64,000 bases of DNA from Dipteris shenzhenensis (taxonomy: Eukaryota; Polypodiophyta; Polypodiopsida; Gleicheniales), in assembly GCA_047967505.1 (NCBI GenBank), contig CM106541.1, one strand, 5' to 3'. The notes beneath the pieces were generated by a model, which was given only the letters and a program-made list of their open reading frames with translations, made no database searches and had not been told where the DNA came from. The translations under genes and the position numbers were made by a program. Position 1 is the stretch's first letter; the number at the start of each line of letters is the position of its first letter. Shown here one piece after another: positions 8,138 to 20,511 of the stretch.

Positions 8138-11100
8138 ATGTCTGAGAATCTGTATACCATTGTCAGTGAGAAGCTTGACAAGAACAACTTCCAAGCATGG
8201 AAGTTCAGGATGACAAACTTCTTTATGGGAAAGGGAGTTTGGGATTACATCAGTGGTGAAACTGCAGAACCAGTTTTGGGTGCTGCTCCCACTCCTGCTG
8301 AATTGAAGGCCTTTAAAGAATGGCATGAAAAAGCCAGAAAATGCCTGTATTGGCTGTCCGTTAGCATTTCAGATTCTATGATTGTGCATATACAGGATCT
8401 AGAGACGCCTAAGGAGGCATGGGATACATTGGTGAAGCTGTATAGCACAAATACCAAAGCACGAAAGATGCAGCTAAAGCAGGAGTTGCACAATGTGCAA
8501 AGGAAAAATCTGAATATAAATGAGTATTCCTTGAAGGTGAAAGGCCTTGCAGATTCTCTTGCCTCCATTGGAGCACCTGTTGATGATGAGGACTTAGTGT
8601 CCGTGACCTTGAATGGTCTTGGGAAAGATTATGCACAATTTCGGACATCCATTGGAGTCCGTGAAACATTTCCTGATTTTCAGGAACTTATTGCTCTCTT
8701 GCTAAGTGAAGAGCAAAGGAATGGTGGTTCAGCCACCTCAACTTCTCAAGAGACTGCTTTCTACTCGAATACAGGTAGAGGCAGGGGTAGAGGAAGAGGC
8801 CGTTCTGGTGGCCGTGCAGGAAATCAGAACCAACAGCAACAACAGGAAAACCAGTCCTATGGAGGAGGACGTGGTAGTTCTAGAGGCAGGGGGAGCCAAA
8901 GAGGCCGTGGTTCATGGCAAAGGAACCAGCAAGTAAATAGCAGCACAGAATGCTATTATTGTGGAAAGCCTGGACACAAGGAGAATACATGCTATAAAAA
9001 GCAGAATGACATCAAAAGTGGAAAGTTGCAGCAAAGCAACTATGCATCATCAAGTGGGCATGGTGACGACAGAAATGAGCACCTTTTTGTGATGCAGCAT
9101 ATGGTTAACTCCATGTCAGGAGATGCTGCAGCTTGCAATGATGTTTGGTATGTTGATTCAGGTGCCTCTAACCACATGACCAGTCATGGTGAGTGGTTTC
9201 ATGATGTCAGAAATTTGGATAAGCCAGGTTATGTTGAAACAGGTGATGATACTGCGCACCCAATTACGCAGGTTGGTAAAGTGCCATTGGCTATGCAGGA
9301 TGGCAAAACAAAGTACTTGGCAGATGTACTTCATGTTCCAAAAATCACTAAGAACCTGCTTTCAGTTGGCCAGATGGTTGAGCAAGGTCTGCAGGTTAGA
9401 TTTAACCCTAATGGATGCTTCGTTGAGGACTTGAAAAATAAGTGCCGCTTGGTTGCGAAAGGCAACAAAAATGGCAGAATGTTCACCTTGGATGTTGATA
9501 TGCCTGAGGTGAAAGCTGCTATGTTTGCGCATGGGAGAGGTGTCATTGCAGATATTGAGATATGGCACAAGCGCATTGGGCACGTGAATATACAAAGGCT
9601 GAAATCTATGCAAACGAAAAACATTGTTGCAGGTTTGCCTAAATTCAGAGTTGAGGGAATGCAAAAGGTATGTGAAGCATGCCAAATGGGTAAGCAGGCC
9701 AGACATGCATTTCCCAAAAATGCTAAGGTGAGCAGAAGACCTTTGGAAGTGATCCATTCAGATGTTTGGACAACCAAAGCTGCTTCTATTGGTGGATGCC
9801 ATTATTATGTGACGTTTATTGATGACTACACTAGGAAGGTGTGGATTTATTTTATGAAGCACAAAAGTGAAGTGTTCAGCCATTTCAAGGCTTTTAAGGC
9901 CATGGTTGAAAAAGAGAAAGGTGTGCATATTAAAGTGCTAAGATCTGATGGAGGGGGAGAGTACTTTTCAGAAGAATTTTGTGAATATCTGAAAGAACAG
10001 GGAATTCAAAGGAAGTACTCATGCAGGTCTACCCCTCAGCAGAATGGGGTTGCAGAAAGGAAGAACAGGCATATTGCAGAAGTAGGACGGGCGATCCTAA
10101 ATGAGAAAAACATGCCTGATTATTTTTGGGCTGAAGCAGTAGCAACTGCTGTTTATATTATGAACAGAACCCCCACTGCAGCTGTCCATGGCATGATGCC
10201 TGAAGAAATGTATACAGGCCAAAAACCAGATATTTCTCACTTGAAGGTATTTGGTTGCATAGCTTATGTTCATGTTCCTGATGAGAAGAGAACAAAGCTG
10301 GATTCAAAGGCAGAAAAATGCATCTTTATTGGATATGCTCAGCACCAGAAAGGGTATCGCTGTTATAACCCTTTCACCCGCAAAATGCAAGTGAGCAGAG
10401 ATGTTGTTTTTGATGAAATGAGCAGCTGGTATGCACCAACTGTTATGGTAGGAGATGCAGATGCAGGAAATGGGAATGCTGCAATAAATGCAGAGCAGCA
10501 ATCTCAAGCCTTGAGTGGACCCAGAGAGTCCTCTACTAGTGGATCTAATGCATGGACAGGGAGATTGAGATCTAGTGAATCGTCACATGGCAATCCTGAT
10601 AGTGTTGTGCAGGTATCACATAAGGGAAAAGAAAAAGTGGACCATGCTCCAGTATTTGATGTGTCTGCTGGTAGCTCTCATGTTGATGGAGAGTCAAGCG
10701 GCTCTGAAATGAGCCTTGATGAGGAACTTGGGATTCCTTCTGTTGTTACACCTGGTGCAAGGAAAAGCAGGCATGATTTAAAGATGCCTGCAACTGATCC
10801 AGTTGTACGGAGGTCCACTCGTATTAAGTATCCAGTTGACAGGCTGAGATATGATGGGTATACAGCACATCACTATGCTTATATGGTCAAGGTTCTAGAG
10901 GAGCCAGAGCCCACATGTTTTGAGGATGCAGCAGGGCATAAAAATTGGGAAGCAGCTATGGATGAAGAGATGGCTGCCTTGGATGCAAACCACACTTGGG
11001 ATTTGATGCCTTTGCCTCATGATAAGAAGGCTATTGGCTGCAAGTGGGTCTACAAAGTAAAGCACAATGCTGATGGGTCTGTTAGCAGGTACAAGGCAAG

Positions 11101-12494
11101 ATTGGTTGCCAAAGGTTTTGCACAGACATATGGAATTGACTATGAGGAAACTTTCAGCCCAGTTGCAAGGATGGCAACCGTGAGAGCAGTAATTGCTATG
11201 GCTGCTGCAAAGGGATGGTCTTTGCATCAGATGGATGTGAAAAATGCCTTCTTGCATGGTGATTTGCAGGAAGAGGTTTATATGATGCAGCCAGAAGGTT
11301 ATGAGGATAATGCACACCCCGATTTTGTATGCAGGTTGCGCAAAGCCTTGTATGGCTTAAAACAGGCGCCAAGGGCATGGTCAGACAAGATAGGGCAATA
11401 TCTTGTCACTATTGGATTTCAGATTTCCAATTCAGATTTTTCACTTTATGTGAAAAGGACAAACAGAGGGATTGTGCTTATAGTCATCTATGTTGATGAC
11501 TTGATTATTACAGGTGATAGTGATGCAGACATTAATGAAGTGAAGCTGCTGTTGAAGCAGAAATTTGAGATGAAGGATTTGGGAGAGCTGCGTTACTTCT
11601 TGGGCATTGAGGTTATTAGATCCCCGAGTGGGATATGGCTGTTGCAAAGGCAATACGGTTTGGACATGCTGTCCAAATATGGGATGACAGGCTGTAAGCC
11701 TATTTCTGTTCCATTGGAGCAGAATGTGAAGCTCAATGCAGAGACAGGTGAGCTTCTTGAAGATATTACTATGTACAGGCGCATAGTAGGTAGCTTGATT
11801 TACATGACTATAACCAGACCAGATTTGAGCTATGCTGTGGGCTGGTGAGTCAGTTTATGCAGGCACCGAGGAAGCCACATTTGGATGCGGCTAGGCGCAT
11901 ACTGCGGTATGTGAAGTCCACATTGCATTATGGACTGTTTTATGAAGCTGGGTGTGCATTACAGGTACATGGATACACAGATGCTGACTGGGCTGGTAGT
12001 GTCTCAGACAGGAGATCTACTAGTGGTTTTATGTTTTCCCTTGGGAGTGGTGCCATCAGTTGGAGCAGCAAGAAGCAACCAACAGTTGCCTTGTCGAGCA
12101 CAGAGGCAGAGTACAGGGGTGCAGCAATGGCTGCATGTGAGGTATAGCTTGGTTACGGAAGCTACTTGCAGATATGGGACAGTCAGTTCATGCAGCAGTT
12201 GTCATTCATTGTGACAACATTAGCAGCATCATGCTTGCTAATAACCCAGTTTATCATGCTAGAACGAAGCACATTGAGGTGCATTATCACTTTGTGAGAG
12301 AGAAGGTTCTAGCTGGTGAGATTGATCTTGTCTATGTCAGCACTGAGGAGCAGGTGGCTGATATCTTTACGAAGGCATTGGGTACCGAGAAGCTTCGCAG
12401 ATTTAGGAGCTTGCTTGGTGTACGTGAGATGGATTTGAGCTTGAGGGGGAGTGTTGAGATATCAAGCTCTATCCCCGACATATCTCCTGGATGA
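8138..12494 (+). pseudogene. Copia gag-pol polyprotein with two frameshifts
   Basis: Order PR-INT-RT-RNase H identifies Ty1/copia. I chose the ATG at 8138 (MSENLYTIVS) over the in-frame ATG at 8111 because copia Gag usually begins this way. Residues about 1-200 are Gag; a CX2CX4HX4C knuckle (CYYCGKPGHKENTC) lies at 272-285; the protease has DSGA at 340-343; the integrase has HHCC at H477, H482, C512, C515 and DD35E at D542, D604, E640; the RT has YVDD at 1118-1121. The first frame runs 1236 residues and stops at 11848 (SYAVGW then stop). RNase H continues in a second frame (11845-12147, DADWAGS, SSTEAEY), then a third (to 12494, ending inside the 3' LTR). Each shift looks like loss of one base, near 11843 and 12143. 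Confidence 0.95.
12443..12451 (+). promoter_or_regulatory. Copia polypurine tract
   Basis: GAGGGGGAG ends one base before the 3' LTR TGTTGAG, the position expected for the plus-strand primer. Confidence 0.85.
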
Positions 12495-12749
12495 CTATCA
12501 TTTATGTCACCGCCTATGTTAGTTGTACTCGTGGTGTAGTTAGACTACCACGTATGTTTTTGGTTTGGGTTCACATATGAACCACGTATTCTAGGTTTTG
12601 ACATATAGGGTATTTCCCTCTTCTATTGTATTGTTTTTGTGTGCAAAAGTGAAGAAAGGCTTCACCCTCCAACCTTGTGTCCTCTCTCTTTTGTGTGTTG
12701 TGAAGAAAGCTGAACTTGAGTCTCCTATCTCTCTCCCTTATTCTTTACA
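12452..12749 (+). repeat. Copia 3' LTR (298 bp)
   Basis: Pairs with 7264-7561 at 296 of 298 positions. The pol frame reads into its first 43 bases before a stop. Confidence 0.95.
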
Positions 12750-13494
12750 GGTTCCAGGTTTAGAAGGAGGTTCCAAGATTTAGAAGGAGTTTCAGGGTTT
12801 AGAAGGAGGTTCCACGGTTCAGAAGGAGGTTCCAGGGTTCAGAAGGAGGTTCCAGGGTTTAGAAGGAGTCTAGGGTTAGAAGGAGGTTCCAAGGTTTAGA
12901 AGGAGTTCTAGGGTTTAGAAGGAGGTTCCATGGTTTAGAAGGAGGTTCCAAGGTTCAGGGTAGAGTACATGGTGGAGAACTCATCTCCCTCGTAGATCAT
13001 GGAGTTTTAAGGTTGAGGAACAAAGGGTTTAGGGAGCATAAGAGTGGGAGAGGAAGAAGGTGTAAGAGCATGGGGGAAAGAAGAGAGAGGAGGGAGGAGG
13101 AGGAGGGAGGAGGAGGAGAGAGGAGGAGGAGGAGGAGGGAGAGGAGGAGGAGGAGGAGGGAGGAGGAGGAGGAGGAGGAGGAGGAGGGAGGAGGAGAGGG
13201 AGAGGGTGGGTTGCAAGGTTGGAGGAGAGGGGAGGAGGAGTTGCAAGGTTAGGACATGCTTTTGGACGTGGAGTGGAAGGAAGCATGGACACTTGAAACA
13301 AATGCTTGGAATACCAAAGTAGACTCAACACAATGCCCCAAAGAGTGTGGGCTTCATTCCATTATGGGGTATTTATACAAGTTGGAGAGCTTCTGTCTCT
13401 GCATGTAACACAAAGTTGTAACACAAAATTGTATCACAAAGTTGTAACACAAAGTTGTAACACAAAGTTGTATCACAAAGTTGTAACACAAAGT
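12750..13494 (-). repeat. Family A 5' LTR, U3-side part (truncated)
   Basis: Resumes the LTR broken at 7263: AGGAGGTTCCAGG repeats, GGAGGAGG tract, TATA box on the minus strand at 13366-13377, then 13-bp ACAAAGTTGTAAC repeats. At about 13494 it stops and joins a different repeat (13495 onward), so roughly the terminal 200 bp of the LTR are lost. Confidence 0.88.
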
Positions 13495-13846
13495 TCTCAC
13501 AATCTAGTCCCTACTAGCAACCTGTTGCACTTTGACTCCCTTCCCCACTCTCCCTCGAGTACTATCCCCCCTCAGGTGGTAAACCCCTTGGAATCCTATC
13601 ACCTTCTCTCATTCTCATGCTTCCCAATGCCCTTGCCGTGCCTTCTTAAATCCCATCCCCTTCTTTTGCTCTCCATGCCCAGTGGTGCTCCTAGCACCCC
13701 CCTTGAATCTCTACCTATTGCCCTTAGCACCCACCCTTTGAATGTATGGCTTTCCCATCATGTCTTCTCCCTTCTCTTTGCACCTGATGGCACCCTTGTA
13801 CGCCCCCTCAAATCTCTTGAATCTCTACCCAATGTCCCCCTCAAAA
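13495..13846. repeat. Direct repeat, copy of 49274-49626
   Basis: Starts CTCACAATCTAGTCCCTA and follows 49274-49626 closely in the same orientation. It is C-rich and holds open frames with no recognisable domain. The left edge is the LTR truncation point; the right edge is a switch to sequence related to 47.4-47.9 kb. Confidence 0.8.
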
Positions 13847-14126
13847 GCTCTTAAACAACCACAATTTCATTGGAGCATCCCTTCAGGAGCATCCCAAATC
13901 AAGAAAATCTATTTATGAATTTACATCCTCTTGCATTTCTTTTGAATTCACGTCTATGTTTTTGCATTGATTAATATCTAATCTTCATGCACATCATCTT
14001 TAAGAGAAAGAATGAATTGCATGATGACAGTTTCTTCATCACATATACATATACCATTCGAGCTAATATGGTGCTAACATCTTTTCGACCATTATTTAAA
14101 ATTGTTTCTGTGAAACTATATTTGCT
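13847..14126. repeat. Inverted copy of part of 47455-47830
   Basis: Sequence around 13890-14126 is the reverse complement of pieces of 47455-47625 and 47770-47830, for example the stretch giving TTTTCGACCATTATTTAAAATT. About 145 bp present at 47.6-47.77 kb is missing here. AGCTCTTAAACAACCACAAT near 13848 also occurs in direct orientation near 47904. Confidence 0.75.
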
Positions 14127-15440
14127 GCAATCTGCTCCTGAAGGGATGCTCCAATGGATGAATTATGAGCCCCCAATGCCTCCCTTTTTATAGGGGATGG
14201 CAGCCCCCAAAGTAGACCGACTATTGGCTGACCCACGCAGCCCAATAGCTGACTGCCTAGTCTGTCCCCAACCGACATTGGTTGGCTGGATTTATGCACA
14301 ACCAGGTCCCCTTATAACTGTCTCACCACGTGGCTGACTGCCATTGGTCCAGGCCCAAAGGCCTACCAATCCACCTCCTTTCTAGGCCTCAAATTGTCAC
14401 GCTACTGCACCATCCCCTGCAGCCTACTACACCTTGGCTATCTCGACCTGTTTGTGGACCTATCTCCAGAAGCTTTCTAACCATCCCGTACAGCATGCAG
14501 AGACACCCATGAATCTGGTGAAATCGCATCGAACTGCTCCTGAGTGGTCTGCTCCAAGCAACCTATTCCACGCCACCAAAGCTGAGCCAGAACCCCTTGA
14601 TCTTGTCCAGAAATGTCGGTCTACGTGGAGATCCCCTCTGATTTGCTCCTATTGCAGCATCCAATGGCCTCCAGGTATGTTCTTGGGTGATGCCCACACG
14701 GCAACCTATGTGCTGCCCATGTGGGAGCCCTATGCTCTTGCTTTTGTCTGTGATTATGCTACTTATATGACAGCCACTATGCTATCCATGTGGTAGCCCT
14801 AATTCCCGTTGGTCCACCTCACCCTTCCTCATTTGGGGGCTTACAAAATGGGGAGGTGACCAATCATATTCTAACATGCCCATTGCTCCAACCAGTGTCC
14901 ATAGCTAACTGCAGATGTCTGCCAACACATGATTTGTGTTGAGAAGAAAGGCATTGGTATTGTCCTTGTTGCAGATTGCCATACCTGGGTAGGTCAAACC
15001 CACACTCTTGGATCCCACTGTAGCTCTCTCAAGGGATGGCTCTCCAAGAGCCAAACCCTCCATTAGTGGGAAGGAAGGAAGCAGTTTTCATCTTAATTTT
15101 CCTCATTGGCTCACTCTCTGCATCTCAATTCTTTACAAGAATTAACTCATGATTGAGACGTGAGAAGAGAGTGCTGATTGCGAACCGACTCCGATGCACA
15201 AGTATAGGAAGACTCTGTCTATACACATAGTCTTATACCACACTACCCGTACTTGCATTGTGTTGTGTGCTAGTAGCCATGCCCAATCGAGAAGCAGTAG
15301 TAGACTATTTCTATGCTTCAGACTCCACTAGAGACATGATCCGATTGTATTAACACGTCCATTCTTCCCATCCAATCATTAGTTCGGTGATTTGGATCCT
15401 CGTGACATCATATTTCAAGCATATGGTGAATCATCAAGGT
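14127..15440 (-). repeat. Inverted repeat arm, partner 50393-51893
   Basis: About 1.3 kb are the reverse complement of 50393-51893, with scattered differences and an indel near 14790 (partner about 51001-51230). On the minus strand a TATAAAAAGGG box lies at 14182-14192, matching TATAAAAGGG near 51823 in the partner. A TATA box in a long repeat suggests an LTR or part of one, but I found no clean TG...CA ends. No credible coding frame. Confidence 0.8.
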
Positions 15441-16908
15441 TAACCATCACTATAGTGAACATTCATTGAACTTTAGGTCTATAATCTAACATGCTAATCC
15501 AAGGAGGTTTAATTGCCCAAATTTGGGTACCAAATGCTAGACTAGCTCACAATAAGGTTTAAAGCCCATTTTAGTTCTAATTTTGTGCACTTTCCATGCA
15601 TATTATCTTTTTCTATGGAGTGGAGAAACAAGTTAAAAGCAAATAAATGCACAACTTTAGAATGGCCAAACCTCATTGTATGACGAACTAAGTGCCCTCT
15701 TTCTAGTTAGAAAAGTGTGAAGGAGCATTGAGGCTCTTCTTTTCTATGGATTTCTTGTTTTCGGCATCATAACACTAATTTGTGAGGGAGAGAGTGACTA
15801 ATTTAGAATGGATGAAGATGATAGCTAAGGAAAGAGGAGAGAGGGATGCATGGAGCTTGGATCTAGGTTTTCTTTCAAGGAGATCAAGACAGGAGGGAGA
15901 AACATAAAGAATGAGCAAGGAAAAGTAGGAATGAGAAGTGATCAGAGCACAAAGGGATTGCAAGGGGGAGGTGTGAACTCGCATTTGCTAGTGTAGGAAG
16001 ATGAAAACCTGTGAGGGAAGATGAATGATAAGTGATTTGACCTTATTTTGAAAGGGGCTGCAAGTGGGAGGTAGGAACTTGCATTTCCTAGTGAGCAAAA
16101 ATGAAAACATGAACATGGAGGCAAAGTTAGAGAGATCTAGTTGGATTCAGAAATTTGAACCGCCGACAGGTACAACTTGAAGAAAAACTTGAGCATGGTT
16201 ATAGTTTGGGGACTATAGATGCCCTTTGAGGAGGTCTCGAAGTGCTGTATAGAGGGTGGAGTGGCATCCTGAATCTCTTGGCTCATGACAGTCTCCATAG
16301 TGGCCAACCAAGTGAGTGAGATCATCTAAATGGAGAAGGCATGTTGCTTTTTTTAAGCCAGGCTACCACCCCCCACCTAAACAATTACGAATGTGTGGAA
16401 CCATACCAATGATCTTGAACAAGCACTATTAGATTGGCTGTGCTAAAAGATAGCTCCATAAACAATGGGAATTGTTTACAGTAGTGGCAGGTACCATCTC
16501 GCCTCATTTACTGGCCAAGGTCCAGTGGGAAGACCACCTTGCGGAGCTAGGAAGATGAACTCAGGTAAGTGTAGCTCCAAGAGAATATACAATCTATGCT
16601 ACAGATGTGCTAATAAAGTTCCATCAGGTGTGTGGATCTCTACTAATGAACTTTCCCATACCCACGAGACTCAAGCTGAGACATGGACATGACCCACCTA
16701 GTTGAGGATGGTGATATGCATCCATTATTTTCAAAGTATGCATGTAGGTTGCATGATTCTTGTGACATGTCTCTCTCTGCAAGGTTCAAGTGTGGCATCC
16801 ATATGAGTCAGTTTCCTTACGTGTCACATCTAGGCAGAGAAAGATTAACGGATTTATTTAAGGTATATATTGAAAAGAGATTGATGCTGAATGCCAACCT
16901 TTAAGTGG
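15441..16908. other. Unassigned intergenic DNA
   Basis: No recognised domain or LTR. Two related segments of about 60 bp (near 15955 and 16055, both with GGGAGGT...CTTGCATTT-like sequence) suggest a local duplication. Short frames (15942-16124 minus, 16465-16692 plus) lack known motifs. Confidence 0.5.
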
Positions 16909-17823
16909 TATTAACTAGAAAAGAAATCAAGGCATGAGGCTAAACGCTAGGCATGGCGATGCTCAAGGGCCATGCGGGGAAAGGGAACGTGAGGGGAGAA
17001 GCGTTAACATGGGTGGGAAAAGGGATTAAGAGGGGTGGGAATGAAGAGGGAGACTATGGCACAAGGGGGAAGGGTGAGGGGGAAGAGGAGCGAGGGCCAT
17101 GGGGGGAAAGGGAATGTGAGGGAGAAGCATTAACATGGGTGGGAAAAAGGGATTAAGAGGGGTGGGAATGAAGAGGGAGACTATGGCACAAGGGGGAAGG
17201 GTGAGGGGAAGAGGAACATGTACATGATCGGAGGTGGAATGTAGAGATGGAGACATCAAGGGAAGAGAGTCATGCTTTATTTGAAAGGAAAGTAGGATGG
17301 GGGAAATCAAAGTACTAGCATGATGGTTTTACAAGAATGAGCATGTCCCATCAAGGAATAGCCCCCTCCTTTTATAGCCAAGAGAGGGGGTCTCTCCCAA
17401 TAAATGCATCCTCCCACATGCATGGTGTGTGTGGAGGAATCTCCCATGTGGGCTAAGTGGGTACGCACTCTCAATTGTGTGTGACAACCCTTTGCCTCAT
17501 TTTTCCACATAAATCAAACCCCATATCCCAAGTCTAAGAAACTCCCTTGGTCTCTTCTCAATTTTATAATACGTTCAAACATCTAGGAGGACAAGTGGAG
17601 GGTTGGCACAAGGAATCTTGCCACCTTAACATTTTATAATATTACTACCATGGATTATGTACAACACACCTATGGGCCCTCTTACGTGAAGGGTGGCACA
17701 TGGGCATGCCCTGCCACCTCAACCTTGAGCCCTATGCAGAACATATTTTATTATACTATTGCCACACATACAAGCACACACACATATTTATGCCTTTTAC
17801 CTTGGTCAAATTTATCCATAACA
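16909..17823 (-). repeat. Family B 3' LTR
   Basis: Matches 35691-36609. On the minus strand it begins TGTTATGGATAAAT. The right end on that strand (TAGTTAATA) is the limit of shared sequence and may not be the exact border. It holds two tandem units of about 127 bp (from 16967 and 17094), also present in the other LTR. Confidence 0.88.
17368..17376 (-). promoter_or_regulatory. Family B LTR TATA box
   Basis: On the minus strand TATAAAAGG, preceded by TTGGC; conserved at 36153-36161 in the other LTR. Likely the LTR core promoter. Confidence 0.6.
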
Positions 17824-17837
17824 GTTCCCCCCCTAGG
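17824..17837 (-). promoter_or_regulatory. Family B polypurine tract
   Basis: On the minus strand CCTAGGGGGGGAAC lies directly before the LTR start TGTTATGG. Confidence 0.8.
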
Positions 17838-19713
17838 CAGGGAATGCACAACATTTCCATGCTTGGGACCATCACGAACAAAGAAGGGCTTGAGATAATG
17901 CTTGTTGATCACCTTCTTGCCATATGGCTCATGCAGCTCCTGAACTTGTATAGACTTATTGCTACGTTCCTTGATGACTTTGTATGGACCGGTAAAGGAG
18001 TGTGACCTGTAGACGTTTTATGGGTGATGTTGTAAACCCACACAGCTTCAGTGACCTTCTAATCCCACTAGCTTCTATACCCTGTGGCCATTTTTCCCAT
18101 GGATTTACAAAGGAGGCCATTCGTCCGCTCTGTTTGTCCCATGGATGCTGGACAATAGATGCTATAAGTGCGATGATCAATACCCATGCGATCCATGAGC
18201 AACTCCACTGCTTCATTTAAGAATGGACTCCCATGGTCAGATACTATTTCCATGGGTTTTCCAAACCTTGTGCAGATATGTTTAAATATGAAATTTGAAA
18301 CTGCCTTATTATTTGCAGCAGGGAGGGCAATAGCTTCAGCCCACTTAGTGACATACTGAGTGGCTACCAAAATATACTTCTTTTTGCGAGCAGTCATGGG
18401 CAGGGGCCCGACAAAATCTATTCCCCACTTTTGAAATAGACGGATGGACATCACTGGATGATGTTGCCCAGTCCTTCCTACCAAAGAACTGGCATGGTTC
18501 ACAAGTTTTGCAATACATAGTCACATCCTTGAACAAGGTCGGCCAGTAGTACCCAGCATGTAAAATCTTCTTAGTTGTATAGTCACCGGCATAGTGGCCT
18601 CCACAAAATCCATCATGATAATGCTTCAATACCTTAGGTACTTCATCTGCATCAGTGGCCCGTCTTAGTACCCCATCCATGCCTTGATGGTACAACACCC
18701 CATCAAAGAGAGTGTAGCGCCTACTATCTCTACGGATCTTCTTTCTCTCATAGCTAGTACTTTTTAGAGGAAAGGAGAGAGCGGTCAGAAACCTGTAGAT
18801 ACCACCATACCATGGATCCCCAACTTCTATGTCCGCTACAAGGGTTACATTGAGGCTCTCCTCTAAATCAATAAAAGCATTCTTCAAGTTGGAACAACCC
18901 CCTTTTACAATTTTAAAAGAAAAATCATACTTGTAGAACTGCCAACCATTTGGCCAACCACCCATGGGATTTGGTGATTAAAGAACCTACTTTGCAAGAC
19001 CATTGCTAGATATTATAATGAAGGACTTCCCAGCCACATAATGCTTAAATTTCTCAATGTAGAACACCAAAGACAAGACATGATTGTCAGCCTCAGAGTA
19101 GCGTTGTTCAGTTTCGAGCAATTGTCAAGAAGCAAATCAAACGGGATACATGAACCGATCCTCCCCTTGCTAGAGAAGAATACCTAACAGAGTGTGCTCA
19201 CCAAACCCAGGATTGATATAGAAAGTCTTTGACCAATCAGGATTGCGTAAAATGGGTTCTAAAGCCAGAGCACTCTTGATTTGTACAAACCCATGATCAC
19301 AATCCTCATCCCAAGAGAAATCAACCCCATCTTTTAATAGCATAGTCATGGGTCATGTCAAAGAAGCATATTGATCAATGAAGTAGTGATAGTATCCTGC
19401 TAGATTGACAAATGAGCATACCTAACGTTTGGTTGTTGGTGGGGAGAGCTTGAGGATAGATTCTACCTTCTCAGGGTCAGGATTGACGCCCTTGGATGAG
19501 ACAATATGTCCCAGTAACCTCACTTGAGTGGCTCCAATGGTGCATTTATTAGGCTTGAGGCTGCCATTCGCATCATTGACCCTTTGGAATGCCAACCTAA
19601 CCTTCATGACGTGCTCCTTACATGTCGATAATATACAAAAATCATCTAAAAACACCTCCAATAAGGAGCAAACACCATCTGCATAAATCTTTGAAAGGTA
19701 GCAGGAGCCTTGG
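17838..19713 (-). pseudogene. Family B RT end, RNase H and integrase remnant
   Basis: On the minus strand from 19713: APATFQRFMQMVF, the RT active site FLDDFCI, and GHIVSSKGVNPDPEKV. RNase H follows in degraded form (19420-18880). Then the integrase HHCC finger (HYHDG, GGHY, CKTCEPC) at 18345-18965, and in another frame the core at 18068-18502 with GIDFVG, VSDHGSPF and GQTERTNG for the D, D and E residues. The C-terminal end (HEPYGKKVINKHYLKPFF) reaches the polypurine tract. Frameshifts between these pieces rule out a working product. Confidence 0.88.
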
Positions 19714-20511
19714 TGTTGACTCTGTGCCAACATGAACTTATGTAGAAAGAGAATGTGATACAACTTTGTGTTACAACTTTGTGATACAACTTTGTGATAC
19801 AACTTTGTGTTACAACTTCTACAGGAAGAAAGAGAATGTGATACAACTTTGTGTTACAACTTTGTGATACAACTTTGTGTTACAACTTCTACATGTAGAA
19901 AGAGAATGTGTTACAACTTTGTGATACAACTTTGTGCAGAGAGAGAAGCTCTCCAACTTGTATAAATACCCCATAATGGAATGAAGCCCACACTCTTTGG
20001 GGCATTGTGTTGAGTCTACTTTGGTATTCCAAGCATTTGTCTCAAGTGTCCATGCTTCCTTGCACTACTGCACATCCAAAAGCATGTCTTAACCTTGCAA
20101 CTCCTCCTCCCCTCTCCTCCAACCTTGCAACCCACCCTCTCCCTCTCCTCCTCCCTCCTCCTCCTTCCTCCTCCTCCTCCCTCCTCCTCCTCCTTCCCCC
20201 CTCCTCCTCCTCCTCCTCTCTCCTCCTCCTCCCTCCTCCACCTCCCTCCTCTCTCTTCTTTTTCCCATGCTCTTACACCTTCTTCCTCTCCCACTCCTAT
20301 GCTCCCCTAAACCCTTTGTTCCTCAACCCTTAAACTCCATGATCTATGAGGGAGACAAGTTCTCCACCATGTACTCTACCCTGACCTTGGAACCTCCTTC
20401 TAAACCCTGGAACCTCCTTCTAAACCTTGGAACCTCCTTCTGAACCTTGGATCCTCCTTCTAACCTTGGACTCCTTCCAAACCCTGTAACCTCCTTCTGA
20501 ACCCTGGAACA
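19714..20511 (+). repeat. Family A 5' LTR (cut by assembly gap)
   Basis: Begins TGTTGACTCTGTGCCAACA, then 13-bp ACAACTTTGTGWT repeats, TATAAATACCCC at 19961-19972, the CCTCCT tract (20100-20250) and the AACCTCCTTCTGAACC repeats, where it enters the N run. Its U5 end and the PBS are not visible. Confidence 0.9.

Larger units (their letters stand above)
7264..12749 (+). mobile_element. Young Ty1/copia retrotransposon, nearly complete
   Basis: A 5486-bp element with two 298-bp LTRs (7264-7561, 12452-12749), an initiator-Met PBS, a gag-pol reading frame and a polypurine tract. The LTRs differ at two positions only, which indicates a recent insertion. It sits in the AGGAGGTTCCAGG repeat of a family A LTR. 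AGGTT precedes the element and, counting the last A of the LTR, AGGTT follows it, so a 4-5 bp target duplication is present. Two single-base frameshifts near the 3' end of pol make this copy unlikely to move by itself. Confidence 0.95.
759..13494 (-). mobile_element. Ty3/gypsy family A, copy 1 (deleted, interrupted)
   Basis: A minus-strand LTR retrotransposon. Its 3' LTR is at 759-1955, internal DNA at 1956-6955, an Asp-tRNA type primer-binding site at 6936-6953, and a 5' LTR at 6956-7263 plus 12755-13494, split by a copia element. The 5' LTR is truncated at 13494 before its expected TGTTGAC start, so no target duplication can be tested. The coding part lacks gag, RT, RNase H and the integrase core, so the copy is non-autonomous. 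Protein similarity to copy 2 (19714-30499) and the PBS suggest the Tat/Athila-type, non-chromovirus branch. Confidence 0.85.
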
